The translations under genes and the position numbers were made by a program. The notes below the pieces were generated by a model, which worked only from the letters and a program-made list of their open reading frames with translations, was not told where the DNA came from and made no database searches. From positions 62,001-126,000 of the forward strand of contig NZ_JAMXSB010000010.1 in the NCBI RefSeq assembly GCF_024124665.1: a stretch of 64,000 bases of DNA, in the 5' to 3' direction. Source of the stretch: Pleionea sp. CnH1-48. GTDB taxonomy: Bacteria > Pseudomonadota > Gammaproteobacteria > Enterobacterales > Kangiellaceae. Positions 37,005 to 46,587 of this stretch are shown piece by piece (position 1 is the first letter of the stretch; every line of letters begins with the position of its first letter).

Positions 37005-39062
37005 ATGAGCGAAACATTTATTACCAGAATCTACGCAGATATCTTCTTTATTTTAGGTATCGCGGCGTTTTGTGCCATTTTTCTTCGTTTTAGCTATCGA
37101 CTTAATTACCGTTTCTTAAGACTCTTTGCTCACAGCCTTGTTTTTGTTGCTCTGTATGTAGCCGCTGGATTGGCTGAAGCGCTCTTTGTTGTACAAAACA
37201 ATGACCATCAAGCCATTCATGTCATTAATTTCTTTGGGCAGATGAGTTTGTATTTTCATCTTGCTTTGCTCCTCGCTGGTATCTATCAAATGAAGCTGGA
37301 GCGTAATATTGAGTTTTCATACATCAAACAAATTGTCTGGTTGGCCTTAGGTGTGAGTTTTGTGTGTGTAGTGCCTTATGCTAACGATCCTGATGGTGAG
37401 CTTATTCGGCGTGGTTTTCGTATTTTGGCACCAATGCTGTTGGTTGGCATTACCTTAATGGTGGCGTCGGTGCTGATTAAGTCTGATGATGTAGATAGTG
37501 ATGTGACAGGCTTACCCTTGGTTAAGCTCTCACTGTTTGTGAGTGGGGTGGTTAAAGTCGCGACGGGCGGTATCGCCATGCTGTTACCTGGTGCCGCAGT
37601 GATTGCACCGTTATTTCAGGTGCTTAACTATCTTAGCTTGATTCTGGTGATGCTGACTGGTGTTGGTCTCATCATTTGGTTACTCGAATATCAAAAAAAG
37701 CAGAATGAAGAAGCGGAATCTAAGATCAATTTTTTAAGTTATCACGATCAGTTGACAGGCTTGTTTAATCGAAGCACTTTTATTAGTCGTCTGGGCCTGG
37801 CGATTTCTAGCTCTCCCGCGAAAACCTTCAAAACCATGATTGTGCTGATTGGTATTGACCAATTTAAGAGTATTAACGAGAGTCAAAATATATCGACAGG
37901 CGATTTGCTTTTGGTCTCTATTGCTGGACGGTTGCAAACGCAATGCCCAACGGCAACCAGTATCGCCCGAATTGCTGGCGATATTTTTGCGTTGATGTTT
38001 GAGCGCATTACTGAGCAGGAAACCTGCGAGCACCTTCTAGCTAAGGCACAAAAGGTTTTTGAGACACCTTTTACGCTTGATAGCAAACAGTATGCATTAA
38101 AAGCTTCTTACGGCATGGCCTTATATCCAGAACATGCTAATCAGGCAGAACAGTTGATAAAATGTGCCGAGCTCGCTCTATACAATGCGAAACGAGAAGG
38201 AGGGGACCAGTGCAGTGTCTATTTTGACTGGATGATTTCGGGGGCAGAAAAAGAATATGAGTTACAAGGCGAAATCATGCAAGCTTTCGAAAACGATGAG
38301 TTTGTTTTGTATTTTCAACCCATGCTGAATTTATCTTCCGACAGTATTCAGGGATTTGAAGTGCTGATTCGCTGGATGCACCCCAAACGAGGGCTGATTC
38401 CACCGAGCGAATTTTTGCCGTTGATGGAACGTTTAGGCATATTATCCAAGCTTGATAAGTTGGTGCTGAATAAGGCGATGGAAAGCATGTCAATTTGGAA
38501 GCATCAGTATAATGTCGATGCTTATGTGGCGGTTAATCTATCGCCTGAGCATTTTCAAAGTGATATTTTGATCAATGAATTGAGGCAATTACTCAAGATC
38601 CACGCGTTACCGGCGGATTCTTTGCAGCTTGAAATTACCGAAAACGCGGCCATTGTAAATATTGAATCGAGTATCATCGTTCTTCAAGCGTTACATGACA
38701 TGGGTATCCTGGTGGCTTTGGATGACTTTGGTACGGGTTACTCGTCAATGAGCTATTTGCGTCAGTTGCCTGTTAACAAGATAAAAATTGATCGAACCTT
38801 TATTCAAGCGGTAGAAGAAGATCCTACCGCTGCCAGCATTGTTAAGGCCATTGCTGCCTTGACTTGTGGTTTAAATAAATACGTTGTCGCTGAAGGAATA
38901 GAAACGGAACAACAGCTTGAGTTTGTGAAAAAAACAGGTTGTTATGAGGCCCAAGGTTTTGGTATTTATAAGCCCATGGAATTTACTAAAGCAACCGAGT
39001 TATTGATGTATGAAAAACAGTCAGCTAAAGAGGGTTCTCAACTTTCTTCGCAAACAAAATAA
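37005..39062 (+). CDS. Membrane GGDEF-EAL protein, probable c-di-GMP phosphodiesterase
   Basis: 685 residues: about seven N-terminal helices (1-230), then a GGDEF-like domain (245-405) and an EAL domain (425-670). The GGDEF signature reads AGDIF (ARIAGDIFALMF), so synthesis is unlikely. The EAL domain keeps EVLIRW in place of EALLRW, VNLSPEHF, DDFGTGYSSMSYL, KIDRTFI and VAEGIETE, so hydrolysis is plausible. The N-terminal module resembles a MASE-type sensor but I cannot name it. Its end overlaps the next gene by 53 bp. Confidence 0.88.
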   Translation: MSETFITRIYADIFFILGIAAFCAIFLRFSYRLNYRFLRLFAHSLVFVALYVAAGLAEALFVVQNNDHQAIHVINFFGQMSLYFHLALLLAGIYQMKLERNIEFSYIKQIVWLALGVSFVCVVPYANDPDGELIRRGFRILAPMLLVGITLMVASVLIKSDDVDSDVTGLPLVKLSLFVSGVVKVATGGIAMLLPGAAVIAPLFQVLNYLSLILVMLTGVGLIIWLLEYQKKQNEEAESKINFLSYHDQLTGLFNRSTFISRLGLAISSSPAKTFKTMIVLIGIDQFKSINESQNISTGDLLLVSIAGRLQTQCPTATSIARIAGDIFALMFERITEQETCEHLLAKAQKVFETPFTLDSKQYALKASYGMALYPEHANQAEQLIKCAELALYNAKREGGDQCSVYFDWMISGAEKEYELQGEIMQAFENDEFVLYFQPMLNLSSDSIQGFEVLIRWMHPKRGLIPPSEFLPLMERLGILSKLDKLVLNKAMESMSIWKHQYNVDAYVAVNLSPEHFQSDILINELRQLLKIHALPADSLQLEITENAAIVNIESSIIVLQALHDMGILVALDDFGTGYSSMSYLRQLPVNKIKIDRTFIQAVEEDPTAASIVKAIAALTCGLNKYVVAEGIETEQQLEFVKKTGCYEAQGFGIYKPMEFTKATELLMYEKQSAKEGSQLSSQTK

Positions 39063-39630
39063 CCTTCTTTGGGGTGTTTGGTTGATAGCACTCAGTGGGC
39101 TAGCTAGTGCAACAGAAGTAAGGATTAAAACTAACTACGGCGATATTGATGTTCGTTTGTATGAAACCAAGGCACCCGTAACGACCAAAAACTTTCTTCA
39201 CTATGTAAAAAGCGGGTTTTACGACGGTACCTTGTTTCATCGAGTAGTAAAAGATTTTGTTATTCAGGGTGGTGGTTATACCAAGACAAAAGACTACAAA
39301 GAAACCAGTCCTGCAATTATCAACGAAGCTAAGAATGGTCTGCGCAACTTACGTGGAACTCTCGCTATGGCTCGGGAATATGAAAAAGACACTGCGACTA
39401 GCCAATTCTTTATCAACTTAACTGACAATCAACATTTGGACCATCGTAGCGAAACTAATAGAGGATTTGGTTATAGTGTATTTGGAAAAGTGATAAAGGG
39501 CATGGAAGTGGTCGATAAAATTGCTGCTATCCCTACCGGAGCATCGGATCCCTTTGATGAAGAGTTTCCTGTATACCCGGTTATCATCCAAAAAGTGACA
39601 GTAAAACCAACAAGTTCAGAGACTAAATAA
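39010..39630 (+). CDS. Periplasmic cyclophilin-type peptidyl-prolyl isomerase
   Basis: 206 residues: a signal peptide with a long basic n-region (cleaved after SGLASA, near 34), then the cyclophilin domain with GTLFHRVVKDFVIQGG, the catalytic Arg region, and SQFFINLTDN. It is PpiA/RotA-like. ATG 39010 lies inside the preceding gene; the signal peptide supports this overlap. Unusual coupling of a folding enzyme to a c-di-GMP gene; it may simply be gene packing. Confidence 0.88.
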   Translation: MKNSQLKRVLNFLRKQNNLLWGVWLIALSGLASATEVRIKTNYGDIDVRLYETKAPVTTKNFLHYVKSGFYDGTLFHRVVKDFVIQGGGYTKTKDYKETSPAIINEAKNGLRNLRGTLAMAREYEKDTATSQFFINLTDNQHLDHRSETNRGFGYSVFGKVIKGMEVVDKIAAIPTGASDPFDEEFPVYPVIIQKVTVKPTSSETK

Positions 39631-40018
39631 TGGAGTGGAAGTACTGGTATAATAACTGGAGATAATTCATGGATGAATGCGGTTTTATGACACCTAAGCT
39701 TAACCTATAAAGCAGAAAGTAATATTTCAACAGAATGGCATTTTTGTTGTGCTTAAATGCTCTCTTACTAATGTGATAGTCGCATTCTATTACACTTAGA
39801 GTTTTTGCAAAAACAACGGTTTAGACTACGCTCTAATATGAATAAGTAGGGAATTGCAGGTCTCAACGCACCAGCTTTGTATGCTCGAGTCATCATCAGT
39901 TTACAGAGAAAGTTGAGCCTTTATGAATGGACATCTAATGTGTTGATTCTTAATTCTCTGAACAAACTAAAGTGAATTCATAGCAAGCCTTAGTGGGCGA
40001 GAATGGATTCACTTAACC
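39631..40018. other. 388-bp gap before the signalling cluster
   Basis: AT-rich; no credible gene, tRNA or clear terminator. It presumably carries the promoter of the 40-45 kb cluster, but I cannot pick one with confidence. Confidence 0.4.
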
Positions 40019-41974
40019 GTGCCAGATTCAATGACAAACTTAAGCCATCAAACAATCAATGAGACCTCTACTGAAGCGCAAAAAGCCCTCAGGGTTTTGA
40101 CGGCACTTTCGTTCAGTCCCATGTTGTTTCTTGATGATGACCGTTGCGTTGTTGAAGCAAATGAGATTTTATTGCAATGGTTGGGATATTCATCGGATGA
40201 TCTTGTTGGCAAGTCTATCGATGAGTTTGTTAGCCCATCCTGTTGCGAGAAACTGAGTTGGTCATCTAATGACAGTTGCTTTCTTGACCCTGAAGAAGTG
40301 CTTCCTTTCGACCATATAAAAACCAAGAATAATAAGAAGGTTCATGCCATTGGCAAGCGTTCTATTGTTGATGCAAAAGGGCAAAGCTTTCTCGCTTTAA
40401 CCTTAGAGCCTTTGAATAAAAAAAATGAAAGTGAAGTTGTATTTCAAGACTTGTTTTTTGAGCTACAACGACTTGTGCCTTTTGGTTTCGTACTTGTTAG
40501 TAGCAATGGCAGTATTAAAGAGGTAAGTCCCAAAGCAGAGCGCATTCTGGACTATGGCAGAAAGGACTTATTAGAGCAAAATATTGAGATTTTATTACCG
40601 GAGCATGTACGAGAAGAAAAGTCAGAGCTTCATCGTTGCTTTCGAGAGCTTAGCCAAAGCTCCGACGGAGATTATCGATGTGGAGAACTGGTTTTTCGTA
40701 AGAAAACGGGCGATCACATTTTTGCTGATGTCTCAATTAAGGACATTATTATTGGAGCTGCTCCTTATCTGGTTTTGTGTATCAGTGATATTACTCTGCG
40801 TAAGCAAAGTGAGTATCAGGTAACACAGCGGGGTGCTCAGTTAGATGATATGTTTGACTTAGCGCCTAACGCTATGATTATGATTGATGACAAAGGATTG
40901 ATTCAACGTGTTAATAATATGTGCGTTAGTCTGTTTGGTTTTAAACATGATGAGTTGGTAGGAGAGCCTGTAGAAGTATTAGTTCCCGAAAAATATCGTG
41001 ACCGACATTATGAGTTAAAAGAAGGCTATTTGCAGAGATCATCATCGGAACGCGGAATGCAGGCACGCAAAGTTAATATTTTGACTAAAGCTGGAGAGAC
41101 AAAAGAAGCCGAAATTACTTTGTCTCCAGTCGAAATCGAAGGACTTATTTTTACGATGGCTTCTGTCGTTGATGTATCTGATCAGCGGCGTTTAGAACGT
41201 GAGGTCAGAAGCCGTACAGAAAAGCTTGACAAGATGGTCGAGCATTTAACCCATTCGAATCAGCAGTTGGAGCAGTTTGCTTTTGTTTGTTCTCATGACT
41301 TGCAAGAGCCTATTCGAATGGTTCAGAGTTTTAGCCAGTTATTAGCATCTCACTTAAAAGATCTGGATGAAAAAAGCGAGAAGTATTTGCACTTTATTGT
41401 TGATGGTGCCGAAAGGGCCCGCAATATGGTCAATGATGTTTTAACTTTCTCTCGTTTAGAGAAAGAGCAATTGCAATATGAAAAAGTACCTCTCGAAGAG
41501 CTTTTCCAAAGAATTTATCGTGTTATTTATGCATCACTTGAGCAAAAAGGTGGTGAGCTATCCTGGTCTGCAGAGCCTCCTGTTGTTGTAGGGGTTGCGA
41601 CACAACTTGAGCAGCTTTTCCTTAACTTAATCTCAAATGGATTAAAGTTTAATAGTAGTAGCAAACCTGAAGTGTGTATCAGTGTCGTCTCGCAAGGAGA
41701 TTATTGGAAAATAACAGTGGCTGATAACGGTATCGGTATATCCCCTCGCTATCATCAAAAAGTGTTTGAAATTTTTCAACGAGTCAACAAAAAGTCTGAG
41801 TTTCCTGGCACGGGTGTTGGCCTGGCTATTTGTCAAAAAATTGTTGAGCGCCATCATGGTGATATTCAAATTGAGTCAGAGGAAGGTAAGGGCACTAAGT
41901 TCCATATATTGTGGCCAAAGCGATCTGAAGCGGAAAATTTGACTTGTTCTGAGTCAAGGGGAGGAAAACAATGA
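40019..41974 (+). CDS. Multi-PAS sensor histidine kinase
   Basis: 651 residues, no membrane helix, so a cytoplasmic sensor. Three PAS domains (about 25-135, 145-260, 270-385) precede a HisKA domain with phospho-acceptor His in CSHDLQEPIRMVQ (near 427) and an ATPase domain with NLISNGLKFN, DNGIGISP, FQRVNKKSEFPGTGVGLAIC. The SHDLQEP box is of the phytochrome-related kinase type, which pairs with Rcp1-like regulators such as the next gene. GTG 40019 or ATG 40031 could be the start. Overlaps the next gene by 4 bp. Confidence 0.88.
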   Translation: MPDSMTNLSHQTINETSTEAQKALRVLTALSFSPMLFLDDDRCVVEANEILLQWLGYSSDDLVGKSIDEFVSPSCCEKLSWSSNDSCFLDPEEVLPFDHIKTKNNKKVHAIGKRSIVDAKGQSFLALTLEPLNKKNESEVVFQDLFFELQRLVPFGFVLVSSNGSIKEVSPKAERILDYGRKDLLEQNIEILLPEHVREEKSELHRCFRELSQSSDGDYRCGELVFRKKTGDHIFADVSIKDIIIGAAPYLVLCISDITLRKQSEYQVTQRGAQLDDMFDLAPNAMIMIDDKGLIQRVNNMCVSLFGFKHDELVGEPVEVLVPEKYRDRHYELKEGYLQRSSSERGMQARKVNILTKAGETKEAEITLSPVEIEGLIFTMASVVDVSDQRRLEREVRSRTEKLDKMVEHLTHSNQQLEQFAFVCSHDLQEPIRMVQSFSQLLASHLKDLDEKSEKYLHFIVDGAERARNMVNDVLTFSRLEKEQLQYEKVPLEELFQRIYRVIYASLEQKGGELSWSAEPPVVVGVATQLEQLFLNLISNGLKFNSSSKPEVCISVVSQGDYWKITVADNGIGISPRYHQKVFEIFQRVNKKSEFPGTGVGLAICQKIVERHHGDIQIESEEGKGTKFHILWPKRSEAENLTCSESRGGKQ

Positions 41975-42447
41975 ACTCTCATTCTAAGGCCGTTAAAAAC
42001 TCCGTCAAACTTCTCTTAGTAGAAGATAATCCTGGTGATATAGAGTTAGCTCGCCATGCATTCGAACATACTAATGTCGATATTGATGTCTATGTCGCCG
42101 AAGATGGTTGTGATGCCGTTGATTTTTTGCGTAAGGGAGAGGTGAGTTCATCGATACCTCGACCGGATTTAATCTTGCTTGATATTAATTTACCCAAAAT
42201 GAATGGGTTTGAAACCTTAGAAAAAATTAAGAGTAACGAGAGCTTTAAGAGTATTCCTGTTGTGATGTTAACTTCATCCAGTTCTGTGAAGGATGTGAAA
42301 GCCAGTTATCAACGTCATGCAAATAGTTATTTAAATAAGCCTGTTAACCTGAGTGATTATCTTGGTATGGCTAATGAAGTGAGTGAGTTTTGGTTCAAGA
42401 TCGCTCGGCTTCCAAAGAGTGAAAGTGATAAAGGGCAGGTCGCGTGA
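41971..42447 (+). CDS. Rcp1-like single-domain response regulator
   Basis: 158 residues comprising one receiver domain: acidic pair in LLLVEDNPGD, phospho-acceptor Asp in LILLDINLPKMNG (near 71), Thr/Ser in MLTSSSS, Lys in YLNKPVN. No output domain. Overlaps the kinase stop by 4 bp, so it is the likely direct partner; it must act through protein contact or phosphotransfer. Confidence 0.92.
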   Translation: MNSHSKAVKNSVKLLLVEDNPGDIELARHAFEHTNVDIDVYVAEDGCDAVDFLRKGEVSSSIPRPDLILLDINLPKMNGFETLEKIKSNESFKSIPVVMLTSSSSVKDVKASYQRHANSYLNKPVNLSDYLGMANEVSEFWFKIARLPKSESDKGQVA

Positions 42448-42635
42448 ACAGTAGCATAAAAGATACGTGGTTAGCATATAGTTGCTTAGTAGACAGGCTG
42501 CCAATAAATGAAGTTCTTTATCGCGGGGATTTAAGTATTGGTTATATGTTGTTGCAACTATTCAAGGTGTCGTCAACCATCTTCATTGTCACAGATAATT
42601 TGGAGTTTAGAAGTGGTACGACAGTTATTTATTAA
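42444..42635 (+). CDS. Possible small protein within the signalling operon
   Basis: A 63-codon frame whose GTG overlaps the preceding stop (GTGA). It lies in the 230 bp between two co-directed signalling genes. No recognised domain and no signal peptide; one moderately hydrophobic stretch (IGYMLLQLFKVSSTIFIV). Coupling is the only support; it may be leader sequence. Confidence 0.3.
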   Translation: MNSSIKDTWLAYSCLVDRLPINEVLYRGDLSIGYMLLQLFKVSSTIFIVTDNLEFRSGTTVIY

Positions 42636-42677
42636 AGACAGTCATTGAGTACAATGTCTAGTAGTGAGCCGTAAGAT

Positions 42678-43442
42678 ATGGATAATGACAATACACACAC
42701 ACAAGTAACCTCTAGTTATTCGCATCTTGACTGTGCGGGTAAGAGTGACGATGCTCTTCAGCAGTTGATCTATTCTTTATCTCACGATTTAAGCGCGCCT
42801 TTGCGTCAAGTGAGTGGGTTTAGTGAGATGCTAAAGAGCACCTACACCAATGAATTAGATGATAAAGCGGTTAAGTGGTTTTCTTTTGTTATTGAAGGCA
42901 GCGAGAAAATGCACAGTATGCTTGACGCGCTGCTCATATATTCACGTATTTGGACGCAAGACTCTGTATTTGAAGAGATTGACTTAAAAAGCTTAATCGA
43001 ATCGGAGTGGGCACGGTTAGCGGTCAGCTTTCGAGACAGAGACCGAGAGCGTAGTTTACACATTGATGACAATATGCCATCGATCATTGGCATTCGTGCT
43101 CAATGGAGTCAGCTGATATTTCATCTTTTGAGTAATTGTTTGAATTATACGCCACGTGACTATGAGTTAGTTATCGAGGTTAAATTGCTTCAAGATGGAG
43201 AAAATATCGGTATTGCTTTTGATGACAATGGCAAGGGTATTGATGCCAGGAAGCATGACCGCTACCGTCAATTATTTGCTCGGGGTGTTTCTGATAAAGA
43301 GTGTGCAGGTTTAGGAATGGGGCTGGCTTATGTCAGTCGAATTATCGAGCGTCATGGCGGAGAGCTGGTTTTAGACACTAGCGCAAATGGTGGGTTGTCA
43401 GCACAGTGCTGGTTAAAATCAGAATACAAAGTGGCTAAATAA
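42678..43442 (+). CDS. Small soluble histidine kinase
   Basis: 254 residues with no sensor domain: HisKA with His in SLSHDLSAPLRQVSGF (near 36) and an ATPase domain with HLLSNCLNYTP (N box), DDNGKGID and GLGMGLAYVSRIIERHGG. Same kinase subtype as the multi-PAS kinase upstream. Lacking its own sensor, it may integrate signals through the REC protein or phosphorylate the REC-GGDEF-EAL protein 8 bp downstream. Confidence 0.85.
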   Translation: MDNDNTHTQVTSSYSHLDCAGKSDDALQQLIYSLSHDLSAPLRQVSGFSEMLKSTYTNELDDKAVKWFSFVIEGSEKMHSMLDALLIYSRIWTQDSVFEEIDLKSLIESEWARLAVSFRDRDRERSLHIDDNMPSIIGIRAQWSQLIFHLLSNCLNYTPRDYELVIEVKLLQDGENIGIAFDDNGKGIDARKHDRYRQLFARGVSDKECAGLGMGLAYVSRIIERHGGELVLDTSANGGLSAQCWLKSEYKVAK

Positions 43443-43450
43443 ATAGAATA

Positions 43451-45235
43451 ATGATGACAAAAGAAGAACAGCTCTTTGAAGAGACTGACGATACATTTTT
43501 GATGGTGGAGGATGATCCTGCTGATGCGGAGCTATTTAGCTCGATGCTCAGTCGTGCCATGGGAGATAGTTGTAAAGTTGATTGCGTTGGCTCGATGCAT
43601 CAAGCCTTAGATGTATTAAGCGATAGCCATTACTCTGCTCTCATTTTAGATATGAGACTACCAGATGGTGATGGCGTGGAGAACATCGAGAGAATACTAG
43701 ACTGCAATCCGCACATTCCTATTGTAGTGCTGACGGGAGTAGATGAACCCAAGTTAGCATGTGATTCTTTTCAGTTAGGAGTTCAAGATTATTTACCGAA
43801 AGCAGACGTGACTCCAAAAAGTTTTGCTCGAGCGATTCGTCATGCGATGGAACGTAAAGATATTGAGTTGAACTTAAAGTCAGAGTTAGAAAGAAGCAGC
43901 AATAAAAACAAGCAGCTTGAACAGGCAACCAAGTATGACTTTTTAACTGGGGTTGCCAATCGCAACTTTTTTTATGAAGAGGTCGAAAGAGAGTTAGCCA
44001 GTGCCCAGCGACATCATCAGTACTTTGCTGTTTTGTATTTTGATTTAGATGGTTTTAAGCCAGTCAACGACCATTACGGTCATGCACTGGGTGATAAACT
44101 ATTACAACAAGTTACCATGCGTACTCAAGCTGTTTTGCGGAAAGGTGACTTGTTGGCTCGGCTAGGTGGGGATGAGTTTGTGATTCTTTGCCGTCAGCTT
44201 GTCGAGCCTCCTAGCGCTTATTCGGTAGCAAAAAAAGTTTACTCAGCGCTATCTGCTCCTTTTATTATCGATGACCGTCATATCAAGATTGGTTGCAGTA
44301 TTGGGATTGCTACATTTCCAGAAAGCCAGTCATTGTCAGAGCTCATGCGCCACTCAGATATTGCAATGTATGAAGCGAAACATAAACGAGAGCATTATAT
44401 TCATTTTTATACTCAACGCTTAGATAAAGAACATACACGCAAGTTTGATGTTGAACGTTGCCTGGCAAAAGCCAATGTAGAACAAGAGTTTTATGTTGAG
44501 TTTCAACCTATTTTTGATGTTAAAACGGGGCGGGTTGTAGAAGCCGAAGCATTGTTACGCTGGTGCAGTCCTGAGTTAGGTATGGTGAGTCCTGTTGAGT
44601 TTATTGCCATCGCTGAGTCCATGCCCATTATCTATCCATTAACTGATTTAGTAATTGAAAAGGTTGCGACACTTTATCATAAACTCAAATCGGATAACGA
44701 TCTTTTACGCTTTGCTATCAATTCAGGGAACCGTCAGTTAACGCATCATGACTTTGTTGACTATTTTGTTGGGCAGCTTGATGCTCATAGACTACCTCGG
44801 CAGTGTGTTTTTCTTGAAGCGGCTGAGCATCAAATGGTAGAGAACTTATGTACTACTCGCAGCCAAATATTATCTTTGCAAAAACTCGGGGTTTCGGTGT
44901 CTCTTGATGATTATGGTACGGCACTTTCTTCCATTTCTTTGTTGACCTTATTGCCTATTGAGCAGGTAAAGCTTGATCGTAGCTTGGTCAAGAACATTCA
45001 TAACAACCAAAAGAATCAAGCAGTAGCGGCGGGCATTATTGAGATTGCTAAACGATTGGATATTACAGTGGTTGCAGAAGGCGTTGATAACCAGTCAGAT
45101 CTTCGCACTTTGGCCGAGATGAACTGCGCTATGATTCAGGGATTCTTTTATGGAGCACCCGTCTCCGCAGAAGAAATTATTGATAACTTTGTTCAGTGCG
45201 AGCCTTTATTAGAGCGTCAAGACGTTACTCAATAA
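43451..45235 (+). CDS. REC-GGDEF-EAL response regulator
   Basis: 594 residues: a receiver with Asp in LILDMRLPDGDG (near 66), a GGDEF domain with intact LGGDEF (near 238) and RxxD-type approach, and an EAL domain with EAEALLRW (near 363). In the EAL domain DDFGTG reads DDYGTA and the loop before it is altered (INSGNRQL), so its hydrolase activity is doubtful while cyclase activity looks intact. Output of the four-gene cluster is therefore c-di-GMP level. Confidence 0.9.
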   Translation: MMTKEEQLFEETDDTFLMVEDDPADAELFSSMLSRAMGDSCKVDCVGSMHQALDVLSDSHYSALILDMRLPDGDGVENIERILDCNPHIPIVVLTGVDEPKLACDSFQLGVQDYLPKADVTPKSFARAIRHAMERKDIELNLKSELERSSNKNKQLEQATKYDFLTGVANRNFFYEEVERELASAQRHHQYFAVLYFDLDGFKPVNDHYGHALGDKLLQQVTMRTQAVLRKGDLLARLGGDEFVILCRQLVEPPSAYSVAKKVYSALSAPFIIDDRHIKIGCSIGIATFPESQSLSELMRHSDIAMYEAKHKREHYIHFYTQRLDKEHTRKFDVERCLAKANVEQEFYVEFQPIFDVKTGRVVEAEALLRWCSPELGMVSPVEFIAIAESMPIIYPLTDLVIEKVATLYHKLKSDNDLLRFAINSGNRQLTHHDFVDYFVGQLDAHRLPRQCVFLEAAEHQMVENLCTTRSQILSLQKLGVSVSLDDYGTALSSISLLTLLPIEQVKLDRSLVKNIHNNQKNQAVAAGIIEIAKRLDITVVAEGVDNQSDLRTLAEMNCAMIQGFFYGAPVSAEEIIDNFVQCEPLLERQDVTQ

Positions 45236-45331
45236 GCTGAAGCTTTTCTGATATAAAAAAGTCATATTTTTGTCACTTAGTCTATTTAATATTAACAATA
45301 GTCAGGCTTAATCCAACTATTGGAAATGAAA

Positions 45332-46555
45332 ATGAATAGACGTGTTGTTATTACTGGCATGGGCCTTCTTAGCCCTCTTGGTGAAGGTGTTTCGGTAAAC
45401 TGGGAGGCTTTGTTAGAAGGGCGGTCTGGAATAAGTAATATCAGCAAGTTCGATACTTCTGAGTTTCCCATCAAAATAGCTGGAGAGATTAAAAGTGACT
45501 TATTGGATCACTTTAGTGTTAAGGATAAAAAGAAAATTGATCCCTTTATTCAATATGCTCTCGTTGCAGCGAAAGAGGCGATAGCCGATGCAAATTTGAC
45601 GCAAAAGGAAGGAGTGGGGGTTATCATTGGTTCTGGCCAGGGGGGAATTAATAATATTGAGGAACAACAGGCCAGAGTGCAGAGTGGTCGTTATAATCGA
45701 GTCACTCCCTATTTTATTCCATCATCGGTTATTGGCATGGCAGCGGGGCATGTATCAGCACACTTTGGTTTTGATGGTCCGAGCTATGGGGTCAGTTCGG
45801 CTTGTGCGACATCGGCTCATGCAATTATCGATGCCTGCAAAACCATCCGTCTGGGCGAAGCTGATGTCATGATTGCCGGTGGCAGTGAAGCCACTATCAC
45901 ACCTTTGTCCTTAGCGGGATTTGCTCGTATTAATGCATTGAGCCACCAGTTTGATACTCCAGAAACCGCCTCTCGACCTTTTGACCGTGAGCGAGATGGA
46001 TTTGTTTCCAGTGAAGGTGCTGGCATCTTGGTTTTGGAAGAACTCGAATCAGCACTCCGTAGAAACGCGCCCATCTATGCCGAAATTGGCGGTTATGGTA
46101 TGAGCTCAGATGCGTTTCATGCCACGGCACCTCATCCCGAAGCTCATGGACAAATTAAAGCGTTAGATAAAGCCCTGCGTTCTTCGAACACAAATGCCAA
46201 GCAGGTGGATTATATCAATGCGCACGGAACATCAACGGCTCTTAATGATCGTATTGAAACCAAAGCGATTAAAAAGACCTTTGGTGAGCACGCAAAAAAA
46301 TTATCCATCAGTTCTACCAAGTCTATGACGGGGCACATGCTAGGGGCTGCAGGAGCAACGGAACTTATTTTTTCGGCGAAGACCATCGAAAAAGGAATCA
46401 TTCCACCAACCATTAACTTGCATAATGCTGATCCGGATTGTGATCTGGATTACACACCTAATGAAGCTAAAACAAAAAACGTGGATGTGTGCTTATCAAA
46501 CTCATTCGGATTTGGTGGTACCAATACTTCAATCCTCTTGAAAAAAGTATCTTAA
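45332..46555 (+). CDS. Second 3-oxoacyl-ACP synthase II (FabF-like)
   Basis: About 407 residues with KAS catalytic residues Cys (SSACATSAH), His (NAHGTSTA) and His (GHMLGAAGA), and NSFGFGGTN. It is clearly divergent from the cluster fabF at 23006. I start at ATG 45332, with GGAA 6 nt before it; the frame opens at 45320. It stands alone between a c-di-GMP gene and a convergent DUF1223 gene, with no ACP or reductase beside it. A specialised elongation role is inference. Confidence 0.88.
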   Translation: MNRRVVITGMGLLSPLGEGVSVNWEALLEGRSGISNISKFDTSEFPIKIAGEIKSDLLDHFSVKDKKKIDPFIQYALVAAKEAIADANLTQKEGVGVIIGSGQGGINNIEEQQARVQSGRYNRVTPYFIPSSVIGMAAGHVSAHFGFDGPSYGVSSACATSAHAIIDACKTIRLGEADVMIAGGSEATITPLSLAGFARINALSHQFDTPETASRPFDRERDGFVSSEGAGILVLEELESALRRNAPIYAEIGGYGMSSDAFHATAPHPEAHGQIKALDKALRSSNTNAKQVDYINAHGTSTALNDRIETKAIKKTFGEHAKKLSISSTKSMTGHMLGAAGATELIFSAKTIEKGIIPPTINLHNADPDCDLDYTPNEAKTKNVDVCLSNSFGFGGTNTSILLKKVS

Positions 46556-46587
46556 GGATTCTGTGCTTTGCCAAATAGAAACAATGA

